Assembly: GCF_030687535.1 (NCBI RefSeq)
Contig: NZ_CP117437.1
Location: 1,571,501 to 1,635,500, forward strand
DNA: 64,000 bases
Direction: 5' to 3'
Origin: Pseudomonas sp. FP2335
Lineage (GTDB): Bacteria; Pseudomonadota; Gammaproteobacteria; Pseudomonadales; Pseudomonadaceae
A model generated the notes under the pieces. It ran no database searches. It saw only the letters and a list, made by a program, of their open reading frames with translations, and had not been told where the DNA came from. Made by a program: the position numbers and the translations under genes. Numbering within the stretch: the stretch's first letter is position 1; each line of letters begins with the position of its first letter. Shown in pieces: positions 34,902-43,021 of the stretch.

Positions 34902-36230
34902 ATGAGCACTAATCCGTTAGAGGCCGGCGCGCGCCCGGCAGGTGAAGTCGATCCGATCAAAGCCGTGGTCAACAAGGTCGCCTGGCGTCTGATGCCATTG
35001 ATCATGGTCTGCTACCTGTTCGCCTTTTTTGACCGTATCAACATCAGCTTCGCCAAGTTCCAGCTGCAGGCCGACCTTGGCCTGAGCAACACCGCATACG
35101 GCTTGGGGGCTGGGCTGTTTGTGGTTGGCTATGTGATTTTCGAAGTGCCGAGCAACATGATGCTCTACAAGGTCGGGGCTCGTCGGTGGATCGCGCGGAT
35201 CATGGTGTCCTGGGGGCTGGCGACGGCGGCTATGGTGTTTGTCACGGCTGAGTGGCAGTTCTACGTGCTGCGCTTTCTGATTGGCGCCATGGAGGCAGGC
35301 TTTGCGCCGGGCGTGCTGTATTACCTGACGCTGTGGTTTCCCCAGGACTTCCGTGGGCGTATTACCTCGATGCTGTTCCTAGCTTCGGCGTTTGCCGGGC
35401 TGGTGGGGGCGCCGTTCTCCGGGCTGGTGCTGGAGCACATGGACGGTGTGCTGCAGATGCGCGGCTGGCACTGGCTGTTCCTGCTCGGTGGTATGCCGTG
35501 CGTGGTCTTGGCGTGGATGGTGCTGACGCAGTTCAAGGACCGTATTGAAGATGCGCCGTGGCTCAGCGCCGAAGAAAAAACCTTGCTCTCCAGCCGCATC
35601 GCCGTGCATGAGGTCCACAAGAAGGGCTCGCTGCTCCAGGCCTTGCGAATTCCCGGTTTCCTGATGCTGGGGCTGATCTACTTCCTGATCCAGGTAGCGT
35701 CCTACGGCCTTAACTTCTGGGCGCCGCAATTGATCCGCAGCACCGGTATCGAAAGCTCGGTGGTGATCGGCTTGCTGACCGCCATCCCCTATATCTGTGG
35801 TGCGATCACCATGGTGCTGGTAGGACGCTGGTCGGATGCCACCGGTGAACGCCGCAAGTTTGTCAGTGGGTTGGTGGTATTGGGCGCGGTAGGGTTTTTC
35901 TGTGCCGGTATCTTTGACGACCACACCACGTTCCTGATCGTGGCGCTGGGCCTGTTGGGTGCGGGGATCATCGCTGCCATCCCGACCTTCTGGACCTTGC
36001 CGCCCAAACTGCTGGCCGGCGCGGGTGCCGGTGCGGCGGGCGGGATTGCCTTGATCAACACCCTGGGACAACTGGGCGGTATTGTCAGCCCGGTGATGGT
36101 TGGGCGGATCAAGGACATCAGCGGCAGCACCACCCCGGCGCTCTACGTGATTGGTGTGTGTGCGTTGATCGCCGCTGCGCTGTTGTTGTGGGGGCTGCCA
36201 CAAAAGCTGCGTACGTCCGACAAGCGTTGA
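34902..36230 (+). CDS. MFS permease, anion:cation symporter family
   Basis: A 442-residue transporter with 12 helices. The first helix and motif (VCYLFAFFDRINISFAKFQ) and GYVIFEVPSNMMLYKVGAR are typical of the ACS family, which imports organic anions such as phthalate, tartrate or nicotinate with protons. GGAGAG lies just before the ATG. It is the last gene of the CoA-transferase/lyase unit, 59 bases after the lyase, and would bring in the carboxylate substrate. Confidence 0.88.
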   Translation: MSTNPLEAGARPAGEVDPIKAVVNKVAWRLMPLIMVCYLFAFFDRINISFAKFQLQADLGLSNTAYGLGAGLFVVGYVIFEVPSNMMLYKVGARRWIARIMVSWGLATAAMVFVTAEWQFYVLRFLIGAMEAGFAPGVLYYLTLWFPQDFRGRITSMLFLASAFAGLVGAPFSGLVLEHMDGVLQMRGWHWLFLLGGMPCVVLAWMVLTQFKDRIEDAPWLSAEEKTLLSSRIAVHEVHKKGSLLQALRIPGFLMLGLIYFLIQVASYGLNFWAPQLIRSTGIESSVVIGLLTAIPYICGAITMVLVGRWSDATGERRKFVSGLVVLGAVGFFCAGIFDDHTTFLIVALGLLGAGIIAAIPTFWTLPPKLLAGAGAGAAGGIALINTLGQLGGIVSPVMVGRIKDISGSTTPALYVIGVCALIAAALLLWGLPQKLRTSDKR

Positions 36231-36237
36231 CGAATTA

Positions 36238-36726
36238 TCACGCTGCGGCCAAGGCCTTGGCTGGCGTGGCGCTAAACTGAATCAACGCCACCCCGCCAAT
36301 CAACAACAACGCCCCCAGCACCCGGGGCGTTGTCAGTTGCCGCTCCGCCAGCCCAAACAGGCCAAAGTGATCGAGCAGCAACGAGGCGAGCATCTGCCCG
36401 GCCATGGCCAGTGCAATAAATCCTGACGCACCGAGCTTGGGCAACAGCATCAACGCCAGGGAAATAAAACACACGCCAAATGCGCCACCGGCCCACATCC
36501 ACAACGGCGCCTTGCTGATAAAACCCAGGCTCGGCAGGGGCAAGCGCAGCGCCACAATCACCGGCAGCAACACGACAATGCTTACCAGCAGCGACGCCAG
36601 GGTGGCCCACAACGGGTGCCCGAGCCCGCGCCCGAGGTTGGCGTTGATCGCACTCTGAAACGGCACCACTGCCCCGGCGATCACTGCCAGCGCCAATAAA
36701 CCCAGCCAATGCAACGTGGTCATCAT
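36238..36726 (-). CDS. DMT-family transporter YdcZ (DUF606)
   Basis: A 162-residue membrane protein, mostly helices, of the YdcZ type (VVPFQSAINANLGR, PLWATLASLLVSIVVLLPV, LGASGFIALAMAGQMLASLLLDHFG split across motifs). Members act as pairs or dimers of half transporters. Start at 36726 has GGGAG upstream; the second codon is also ATG. It is divergent from a LysR gene (66 bases apart), its probable regulator. Confidence 0.82.
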   Translation of the reverse strand: MMTTLHWLGLLALAVIAGAVVPFQSAINANLGRGLGHPLWATLASLLVSIVVLLPVIVALRLPLPSLGFISKAPLWMWAGGAFGVCFISLALMLLPKLGASGFIALAMAGQMLASLLLDHFGLFGLAERQLTTPRVLGALLLIGGVALIQFSATPAKALAAA

Positions 36727-36791
36727 GAATCTCCCAAAGGTTTTGCTGGACTCTAAGGTATTCGTCGCGCAAATTTAAATTCCAAGTTCTT

Positions 36792-37766
36792 ATGCCGAGC
36801 ATGCAGCTGATGAATGATCTGCGCCGCATCGATCTCAACCTGCTGGTGATCCTCGACGCCTTGCTCAGCGAGCAACACGTCACCCGCGCCGCCGAGCGTT
36901 TGCACCTGAGCCAGCCGGCGGTCAGTCATGCGCTGGCGCGCTTGCGCGATGTGCTCGGCGATCCGTTGCTGGTACGCCAGGGTGGCGGCTTGGTACCCAC
37001 CGCGCGCGCCTTGGAGTTGGCGGCGCCACTGGCCGAAGCCTTGGCCCAGGTACAGGCGTTGCTGGCGCCCAATCAATTTGATCCGGCGTCGGCCAAGCGG
37101 CGGTTTCGCCTGGCGATGTCGGACTACAGTGCGGCGATTTTCCTACCTGATTTGGTGCGCATGCTGCGCCGTGAAGCGCCGGGTATTGACCTGCAAATTA
37201 TTCAGGCCAGCCGCGAGGGCATGGTGGATGGGGTGCTTAATGGCGATCTCGACCTGGCTGCCGGGGTCTTTCCTGACATGCCGGCGGAACTGCGGACTAC
37301 ACCGCTGTTTGAAGAGCACTACACCTGCCTGGTGGACCGCAACAGCTTGCCGGAGGGTGGCACACTGGACCTGCCCACCTACCTCTCGCGCCCCCATGTG
37401 TTGCTGGAAATGCGAGGCAGCGGCACGCCGGAAATCGAGCGCGCATTGACGGCAATTCGTGAGCGCCGGCATGTGGCGATCAGCCTGCCGCACTGGGGCG
37501 TGGCGCCGCAGTTGATCCAGGGCACGGATCTGATTTTGACGGTGTCGTCGCGGGGCTTGCTGAACATCGATCACCGGCATTTGGTGGCCGTGGCGCCGCC
37601 GTTTCATATTCCGTCGTTCGCGTTTGAGCTGGCGTGGCATGTGCGGCGGGGTGGGGATTCGGGGTTGCAGTGGTTGCTGGGGCGGATGCGGGGTGTATTG
37701 ACTGATATAGAAGTGTGTTCAGCATTGCGCTGCGAGGTAGAACATGCAGAATCTTTCCACCCTTAA
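36792..37766 (+). CDS. LysR-family regulator
   Basis: A 324-residue LysR protein of the NodD/PcaQ-like branch, with RIDLNLLVILDALLSEQHVTRA and SQPAVSHALARLR. The effector domain has the MSDYSAAIFLP start and RPHVLLEMRG. It is divergent from ydcZ and overlaps no gene; it likely controls ydcZ and itself. The C-terminal 20 residues are less conserved. It ends 21 bases before a LysE gene, which it may also control. Confidence 0.87.
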   Translation: MPSMQLMNDLRRIDLNLLVILDALLSEQHVTRAAERLHLSQPAVSHALARLRDVLGDPLLVRQGGGLVPTARALELAAPLAEALAQVQALLAPNQFDPASAKRRFRLAMSDYSAAIFLPDLVRMLRREAPGIDLQIIQASREGMVDGVLNGDLDLAAGVFPDMPAELRTTPLFEEHYTCLVDRNSLPEGGTLDLPTYLSRPHVLLEMRGSGTPEIERALTAIRERRHVAISLPHWGVAPQLIQGTDLILTVSSRGLLNIDHRHLVAVAPPFHIPSFAFELAWHVRRGGDSGLQWLLGRMRGVLTDIEVCSALRCEVEHAESFHP

Positions 37767-37787
37767 CCGTCCGTCAGAGTCGCGCCC

Positions 37788-38429
37788 ATGACCCCCTCCT
37801 TGCTGCTCGCCGTCCTCGCTTCAGGTTTTATCTACGGTATCACCCCGGGCCCAGGCGTCCTCGCCGTATTCGGCATCGGCGCCGCCCGTGGCCGTCGCGC
37901 CGGGGCGGGTTTTCTGTGCGGGCACTTGTTGGGCGATGTGGTGTGGTGCAGCACGGCGCTGATCGCCATCGTTGGTGCGCGGGAGGTGGGCAGCGGTGCA
38001 TTTGATGTGCTGGGCGTGCTCAGCGGCCTGTATCTGTTCTGGCTCGGCTGGCGTGCGATCCGCACCCAGCGCCGCAGCAGCGATGCACCCCAAGGCGCTG
38101 CGCGGCATCCGTTCTGGCACGGCATCCTGTTCGGCCTGACCAATCCCAAGGCGTACCCGGTGGCGGTTGCAACCTTTACGGCGTTGTTGTCCAGTCGTGC
38201 CGAGTTGCTGACGTGGTCGATGTTGCCTGCGCTGATCTTCCTCAGCTTCGTCGGTGGCGTGCTGGCCTACGCGATCCTGATTGGCGTGGTCGGCGCCCAG
38301 CGGGTGCGCACGGTGTATCAGCGGCATGAAATCCTCATCACCAGGCTTTGTGGGGTGATGTTTATCGGCTTTGCCATCAATGCGTTGGCCCATGCGCTGC
38401 CGGGTCTGTTTGCCAGTAAGCCGGCGTGA
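37788..38429 (+). CDS. LysE/RhtB-family amino-acid exporter
   Basis: A 213-residue membrane protein with six predicted helices. The LysE signature is YGITPGPGVLAVFGIGAARGRRAGAG in two short stretches, and LFGLTNPKAYPVAVATF is the second repeat hallmark. It exports amino acids or their homoserine-lactone-like derivatives. The gene follows LysR by 21 bases, so co-transcription is likely. Substrate unknown. Confidence 0.86.
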   Translation: MTPSLLLAVLASGFIYGITPGPGVLAVFGIGAARGRRAGAGFLCGHLLGDVVWCSTALIAIVGAREVGSGAFDVLGVLSGLYLFWLGWRAIRTQRRSSDAPQGAARHPFWHGILFGLTNPKAYPVAVATFTALLSSRAELLTWSMLPALIFLSFVGGVLAYAILIGVVGAQRVRTVYQRHEILITRLCGVMFIGFAINALAHALPGLFASKPA

Positions 38430-38477
38430 CGCAATCACGACCGTTCGTCGCACTGGCAAGTTTTTTCTAAACCTTTG

Positions 38478-38505
38478 CCGCCCTGAAAATTCGAATTCAG
38501 GGCGG
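38478..38505. promoter_or_regulatory. Perfect 10-bp hairpin before the DUF4142 gene
   Basis: CCGCCCTGAA and TTCAGGGCGG pair around an 8-base loop. No T run follows. It may end the lysE transcript or act in the DUF4142 leader, 43 bases before its ATG. Confidence 0.4.
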
Positions 38506-38548
38506 GGTGTATTCCCCCTCGCCTAATTTTGCCCTGGAGGAACCCATC

Positions 38549-39076
38549 ATGAGCCGCATGGCTATCCGGTTACGCACCGCCAGTTTCGCGATGCTGCTGG
38601 GCCTCGGCGCCAGCAATGCTTTCGCCCAGTCGCCTGCTGAATTCATCGAGCAGGCCTCGGCCAAAGGGATGGCCGATATCGAAACCAGTCGCATGGCCCA
38701 CGCCAAGACCTCGTCCCAGGAGATCAAGGATTACACCATCGAGGTGATCAACGAACGCACCCTGGCCAACCAGCACCTGGCGGCCATCGCCAAGAAGCTG
38801 GAGCTGCCTGTGGCGCCGCGGGAAAAGATCGTCGACAAAGCTGAAACCTTGATGCCCGAGCTCAAGGACGGCGACTCCTTCGACGCCGCCTACACCGCGC
38901 AACAGGTCAAGGAAAACGAAGACGCCATCGCCCTGTTCAAACAGGAAGGTGCGGCGTCGGATGTGCCGGAAATCAAGGCGCTGGTGGATGAGACGTTGCC
39001 CAAGTTGGAGGAGCGTCTGCAAAAGGCCCGTGCCCTGGCGTCGACCTACGGTAAAGGCCATCAAGGCGACGGTTGA
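38549..39076 (+). CDS. DUF4142 periplasmic protein
   Basis: A 175-residue exported protein. The ATG at 38549 has GGAGG upstream and yields a signal peptide (FAMLLGLGASNAFA). The helical DUF4142 bundle follows (SPAEFIEQASAKGMADIETS, KTSSQEIKDYTIEVINERT). It belongs to a periplasmic ferritin-like fold family without a known substrate; homologues are often stress induced. It ends before a strong bidirectional terminator. Confidence 0.83.
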   Translation: MSRMAIRLRTASFAMLLGLGASNAFAQSPAEFIEQASAKGMADIETSRMAHAKTSSQEIKDYTIEVINERTLANQHLAAIAKKLELPVAPREKIVDKAETLMPELKDGDSFDAAYTAQQVKENEDAIALFKQEGAASDVPEIKALVDETLPKLEERLQKARALASTYGKGHQGDG

Positions 39077-39093
39077 GTGTCTGGCCGGAACTG

Positions 39094-39130
39094 AAAAACG
39101 GCGGTTGGAGCCTCTCCAACCGCCGTTTTT
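39094..39130. terminator. Bidirectional intrinsic terminator
   Basis: A 17-bp perfect stem (AAAAACGGCGGTTGGAG and its complement) around a 3-base loop, with A and T runs at the ends. It separates the convergent DUF4142 gene and ogt. Confidence 0.92.
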
Positions 39131-39138
39131 TATTCGCT

Positions 39139-39639
39139 CTAGAACGCCATTTCCGCCTGGCCGGTGCCTTCCAGCGCAAGCAGGTATTGCTTGGCTTGCA
39201 GGCCACCGGCGAACCCGGTCAGTTCACCCGAGGCGCCAATCACCCGATGGCACGGTGCGATGATCGAGATCGGGTTGCGCCCGTTGGCCGCGCCCACGGC
39301 GCGCACGGCCTTGGGGTTGCCGATCTGCCGGGCGATCTGGCTGTAGCTGCGGGTTTCGCCGAAGGGGATGGTCAGGAGTGCCTGCCAGACCTGTTTCTGA
39401 AAGTCGGTGCCGCTGAAGTCCAGCTCCAGGGTGAATTGACTACGGGTGCCGGCGAAATATTCCTGCAACTGGCGCTCGGTTTCCAACAGCACCGGGCTGC
39501 TGTTGGCCTCCTGCAATTGCCCCAGGCGTACGCGGTTGGCGCGCTCTTTTTCCCACAGGATTGCGCTGAGCTTGCCGTCGCGCGCCACCAGGGTGAGCTG
39601 GCCGACCGGGGAGGGCATGAGTTTGTATTCGTAGGGCAT
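39139..39639 (-). CDS. ogt: Methylated-DNA-protein-cysteine methyltransferase (Ogt)
   Basis: A 166-residue O6-alkylguanine-DNA alkyltransferase. The acceptor cysteine is in PCHRVIG, with the helix-turn-helix arginine region FGETRSYSQIARQIGNPKAVRAVG upstream in two parts. The ATG at 39639 has AGGAG before it, and the longer form to 39666 would add nine residues. It repairs O6-methylguanine and O4-methylthymine in one suicide step. There is no Ada domain, so it is constitutive Ogt rather than inducible Ada. Confidence 0.93.
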   Translation of the reverse strand: MPYEYKLMPSPVGQLTLVARDGKLSAILWEKERANRVRLGQLQEANSSPVLLETERQLQEYFAGTRSQFTLELDFSGTDFQKQVWQALLTIPFGETRSYSQIARQIGNPKAVRAVGAANGRNPISIIAPCHRVIGASGELTGFAGGLQAKQYLLALEGTGQAEMAF

Positions 39640-39731
39640 GGGTGGGCTCCTGTGGGCGAACGTCATGGCGCCACTGTAATTGTATCCGCCCGGTTGGAAA
39701 CTACGTTTCTTGCGATTGAATTTTCCTGGGC

Positions 39732-40064
39732 CTAGAAGTTCCAGTACACCCAGTTGGCGTAGAGCGGATACCAGTAAATCCAGGAAATGGAATACAAAGC
39801 CTTAAGAAATGAGGCTGTTCCCGTCAGTAACAGTGAAATGACATTGAACGCGGTGATGATGGAGGCGAACACGGTCAAGCGTCGGTTGGCATGTTGCCTG
39901 GCCAACCGTATGCCATAAGCCGACGCGACGATCGATCCTGCCGCGATGACCGGTCCGATGAAAAACGGCAGCCTCATAAACGACAGTAGCAGCGGCAAGA
40001 CCAGTACCCAGCCGACCACCTGGCGTCGTATGGCCTTTGGCGTGTGTTGCTGGGGTTCAAGCAT
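39732..40064 (-). CDS. Small membrane protein, unknown
   Basis: A 110-residue protein with three hydrophobic stretches (VVGWVLVLPLLLSF, FFIGPVIAAGSIVASAYG, VFASIITAFNVISLLLTG) and an aromatic C-terminus (YWYPLYANWVYWNF). The composition is more AT-rich than the neighbours. No family is recognised and the ribosome site is weak, so the start and even the gene status are moderately sure. It lies between ogt and the LysR regulator, all minus strand. Confidence 0.6.
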   Translation of the reverse strand: MLEPQQHTPKAIRRQVVGWVLVLPLLLSFMRLPFFIGPVIAAGSIVASAYGIRLARQHANRRLTVFASIITAFNVISLLLTGTASFLKALYSISWIYWYPLYANWVYWNF

Positions 40065-40119
40065 GGGCGTGATCTCGGTGTCAGGGGGGAGGAGCTGACA
40101 TCATTTAGAGATCAACTCG

Positions 40120-40269
40120 TCACCACAGTCGGACTTTGCTGAAGTGGCGCTGGCGGTCTTGTTGCAGAAACGTCAGCGCCGCCGCCGCCGCCGCCGCGGC
40201 TTCTTCGGCAATGATCTCGAAGCATCCTTCGTAAACATTCTGCTTGCTATCGAGCGTCTGCCACTTCAC
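40120..40269 (-). CDS. Possible 49-residue small protein with poly-Ala run
   Basis: A GTG at 40269 follows GAGGG by 6 bases and opens a frame to TGA at 40120, overlapping the end of the LysR gene. The product has an Ala8 stretch encoded by GCC then seven GCG codons, preceded by YEGCFEIIAEE and followed by LTFLQQDRQRHFSKVRLW. The acidic-helix then basic-tail composition looks protein-like, but no family is known and the length is small. An alternative is that the CGG repeats are a replication artefact. Confidence 0.35.
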   Translation of the reverse strand: MKWQTLDSKQNVYEGCFEIIAEEAAAAAAAALTFLQQDRQRHFSKVRLW

Positions 40270-41140
40270 CTATCACCCTCATAAAGGCTTGGACAGATAG
40301 TTTTTTTTCTACATCACGAGTCAGCACCAACAACTGTGCACACGCATCCACTTCCACCAAAGGCCTGTACGTCACGCCCTTGTGCATCAAGCTTTGCGCG
40401 CATTGCGGCACCAACGCCACGCCTTGCCCTGCCGCCACCAGGGCAATGATCGAGGTGATCTGTCGGCCGGTCGGCCCCGCGCGCAGGGGCTGCCCATGCT
40501 CGCGGTACAGCTGTTCGATGGACTGGTTCAGTCCCGATCCATGATCCGCCGGAAACAGGATCAGCGGATAAGCACTGAGCTGCGCCAAGCTCACCTGCGC
40601 CTGGCGCGCCAACGGGCTGTCGCTGGCCAACGCGGCCACCAAGGGTTCCTGGCCCAGCGACAGAGCCTGCACTTCGCTGCTTTGCGGCAACCGGCGGCTC
40701 AAGCCAATGTCCAGGCGCCCGTCCGCCACCTGCGCGCCGAGGCTGCCGGAGGCGCATTCCACCAGGGTCAGCTGCACGTCGGGAAAGCGTTGGGCAAAGG
40801 CATGGATCACTTGGCTGAACAGGTCCGACAAGGCAATCGAACTGACATACCCCAGTGCCAGTTGCCCAGCGGTGCCTGCGGCCAGTTTGCCGGCGATCAC
40901 CTGTGCCAGCTCCACCTGTTCCAGCACACCCCGCGCATAGGGCAAGAACGACCGGCCTTGAGCGGTAAGTGTCACGGTGCGGCTGGTGCGATCGAACAGT
41001 TTGAAGCCCAACTCGGCCTCCAGCGCCGAAATCTGCCGGGTCAGCGGTGGCTGGGCCAGGTGCAGGCGAATGGCGGCTCGACCGAAGTGCAATTCTTCGG
41101 CGACCGTCAGAAAGTATCGCAGCTTGCGTAGGTCGAGCAT
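40247..41140 (-). CDS. LysR-family regulator
   Basis: A 297-residue LysR protein of the BenM/CatM-like branch. The winged HTH is in DLRKLRYFLTVAEELHFGRAA and AQPPLTRQISALEAELG. The effector domain has GYVSSIALSDLFSQ and GQGVALVPQC. The ATG at 41140 is the family start (MLDLRKLRYF). It is divergent from the MFS exporter at 41297 with 156 bases between, so it probably controls it. Confidence 0.87.
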   Translation of the reverse strand: MLDLRKLRYFLTVAEELHFGRAAIRLHLAQPPLTRQISALEAELGFKLFDRTSRTVTLTAQGRSFLPYARGVLEQVELAQVIAGKLAAGTAGQLALGYVSSIALSDLFSQVIHAFAQRFPDVQLTLVECASGSLGAQVADGRLDIGLSRRLPQSSEVQALSLGQEPLVAALASDSPLARQAQVSLAQLSAYPLILFPADHGSGLNQSIEQLYREHGQPLRAGPTGRQITSIIALVAAGQGVALVPQCAQSLMHKGVTYRPLVEVDACAQLLVLTRDVEKKLSVQAFMRVIGEVADAR

Positions 41141-41296
41141 CCTGGCCCTCGGGTATTGATCGGTGTGAATTCGGTATTGGTTCAAGACCTGCCGGGCATT
41201 CTATAAAGACCTCACAACATAAAACGAGAGGTTTCATGACGTCGCGCCTGTCTTGACCGGCTGCAAGCGCCTTGAGCCTGAGCAGATTCCTACGCC

Positions 41297-42490
41297 ATGA
41301 CCGACACCGTCGTTATACCCGCTTCCCAATGCTCTGCCCGCCGTCGTTCGTTGATCGCCGGGTGCAGCGCCCATGCCGTACACGATGGCTTGACCGACGT
41401 TATCTATGTGCTGCTACCCATCTGGCAGGCGCAGTTCGCCTTGTCCTACGCGCAGATCGGGCTTCTGCGCGGCGCCTATTCCGGGATGATGGCTGTGTTC
41501 CAACTGCTGGCGAGTCGTACCGCCAAACGCTGGGGGCGCACACCATTGCTGGTGGGGGGGACTGCGCTGGCGGGTATCGCTTACTTGATGGTTGGGCAAG
41601 CCACCGGGCTGGTGCTGTTGCTGCTGGCCTTGTTATTGGGCGGCCTGGGCGCGAGTACGCAGCACCCGCTGGCGTCGTCGATGATCAGCGATGCCTATGA
41701 GGAGGGGGGTGGGATCAAGCAGGCGCTGTCTCAGTACAATTTCTCCGGGGACATCGGCAAAACCCTGATCCCCGGCTTGGTTGGCCTGCTGCTCACCGTC
41801 ATCAGCTGGCGCGCCAGTGCCACCTTGTTGGGGCTATTGGGTTTGGTGGCGGCGGGACTGTTGTGGTGGCTGATTCCTACGCCGTCGCGAGCACCTGCCA
41901 CCACGAAAACGGCCAGACCCTCCAGTGGAATCGGCTCCGCCAGCGGCTTGCGCGCACTGATCTGCACCGGCACCCTCGATAGCGCCGTACGCATGGGCTT
42001 TCTCACGTTCCTGCCGTTCCTGCTGCAAGCCAAAGGCGCAGGTACGGCGGGTGTCGGCCTAGCCCTGAGCCTGCTGTTTGTCGGTGGCGCGTTCGGCAAA
42101 TTGCTCTGCGGTTATCTCGGAGCACGCATTGGCATGATGAAGACCGTGTGGCTGACGGAAACCACCACCGCGCTGCTGATCATGGCGGCGGTGTACCTGC
42201 CGCTGAATGGTTTGATGCTGACGTTGCCGCTGCTTGGCCTGGTGCTCAACGGCACATCTTCGGTGTTGTACGGCGCCGTGCCGGACCTGGCCGGTGCGGG
42301 CAGGCGGGAGCAGGCGTTTGCGCTGTTCTACACTGGCACGATCGGCGGCGGGGCGCTGGCGCCCGTGGTGTTTGGCAGCGTTGGGGATGCGCTGGGCGCG
42401 CCGGTGGCGGCGATGGTGTTGGCGGCAGTGTTGTTGCTGACGTTGCCGTTGGCGTGGTGGGTGGAGAGGGGGATGGTAGACGAGCGGTGA
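41297..42490 (+). CDS. MFS transporter of the Fsr (fosmidomycin resistance) type
   Basis: A 397-residue transporter with 12 helices. AHAVHDGLTDVIYVLLPIWQ matches the first helix of Fsr-like proteins, and DSAVRMGFLTFLPFLL is the seventh. Fsr exports fosmidomycin and related compounds; other members move arabinose or lincomycin-type molecules. The upstream LysR is divergent. Substrate is inferred from the family only. Confidence 0.82.
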   Translation: MTDTVVIPASQCSARRRSLIAGCSAHAVHDGLTDVIYVLLPIWQAQFALSYAQIGLLRGAYSGMMAVFQLLASRTAKRWGRTPLLVGGTALAGIAYLMVGQATGLVLLLLALLLGGLGASTQHPLASSMISDAYEEGGGIKQALSQYNFSGDIGKTLIPGLVGLLLTVISWRASATLLGLLGLVAAGLLWWLIPTPSRAPATTKTARPSSGIGSASGLRALICTGTLDSAVRMGFLTFLPFLLQAKGAGTAGVGLALSLLFVGGAFGKLLCGYLGARIGMMKTVWLTETTTALLIMAAVYLPLNGLMLTLPLLGLVLNGTSSVLYGAVPDLAGAGRREQAFALFYTGTIGGGALAPVVFGSVGDALGAPVAAMVLAAVLLLTLPLAWWVERGMVDER

Positions 42491-42791
42491 TGTGATTGTT
42501 CATCTTGCGACGTTGCCTACACCCCCATCGGAACGGCGCGGGTTGTACTCGCTGTGTGAGCTATTTATGGTTTTCCAACGGCGGCATCGTCAGCCTCGGC
42601 GTTCGACGGCAGCTGTGCGCGGTATCACTCGAGTGCGCCGGTATCCCGAAAGCTACCCGGTGCATTTATCCGCGCGCAGCTGCCACCCTTATCGAATCAC
42701 CTTATTTCAGGCACAAAAAAACCGGCCACCAGGGCCGGTTTTTTCATGCATCCCCCGTCAAAACCATCCTGACGTTGGACCAACAATTAAG
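42491..42791. other. Gene-free stretch beside tRNA-Gly
   Basis: About 300 bases with no start codon plus ribosome site that I trust. A bidirectional terminator lies at 42715-42745. The reading frame 42496-43179 spans the tRNA and is not credible. Possible remnant at a tRNA integration site, but no attachment repeat or integrase was seen. Confidence 0.5.
42715..42745. terminator. Intrinsic terminator of tRNA-Gly
   Basis: ACCGGCC and GGCCGGT pair around a 5-base loop, flanked by seven A on the left and six T on the right. It lies 46 bases beyond the tRNA 3' end on the minus strand and also faces the MFS gene. Confidence 0.85.
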
Positions 42792-42865
42792 TGGAGCGGG
42801 TAGAGGGAATCGAACCCTCGTCGGAAGCTTGGGAAGCTACTGTTCTACCATTAAACTATACCCGC
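42792..42865 (-). tRNA. glyT: tRNA-Gly (anticodon TCC)
   Basis: On the minus strand the 7-base acceptor stem GCGGGTA pairs with TACCCGC, followed by discriminator T and encoded CCA. The D arm (TTTAATGG), anticodon loop CTTCCCAAG and T-arm GGGTTCGATTCCC are all present. The anticodon TCC reads GGA and GGG codons. The 74 bases include CCA. Confidence 0.95.
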
Positions 42866-43021
42866 TCAGAGCGGCTGACTTTGTACCAGATGTTCATCGG
42901 GATTTGAAGTTTTTCTTTGGAAAATGTGCAGGTTGCGTGCGTCGGATAAACCGATGGACGGAGCCTGTGCAGGAGCAAGTCTGCGTTCAATCACTGACGT
43001 TCTCCTGCACAGGGTCGCATT

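Noticed and set aside
40177..40200. CGC triplet repeat as an origin or CRISPR-like element
   Set aside because: A single short run of one triplet, explained as an alanine codon run or simple slippage; no spacers or AT-rich unwinding element.
42491..42791. Possible integration remnant beside tRNA-Gly
   Set aside because: tRNA genes are common attachment sites, but no direct repeat of the tRNA 3' end, integrase or phage gene was found.
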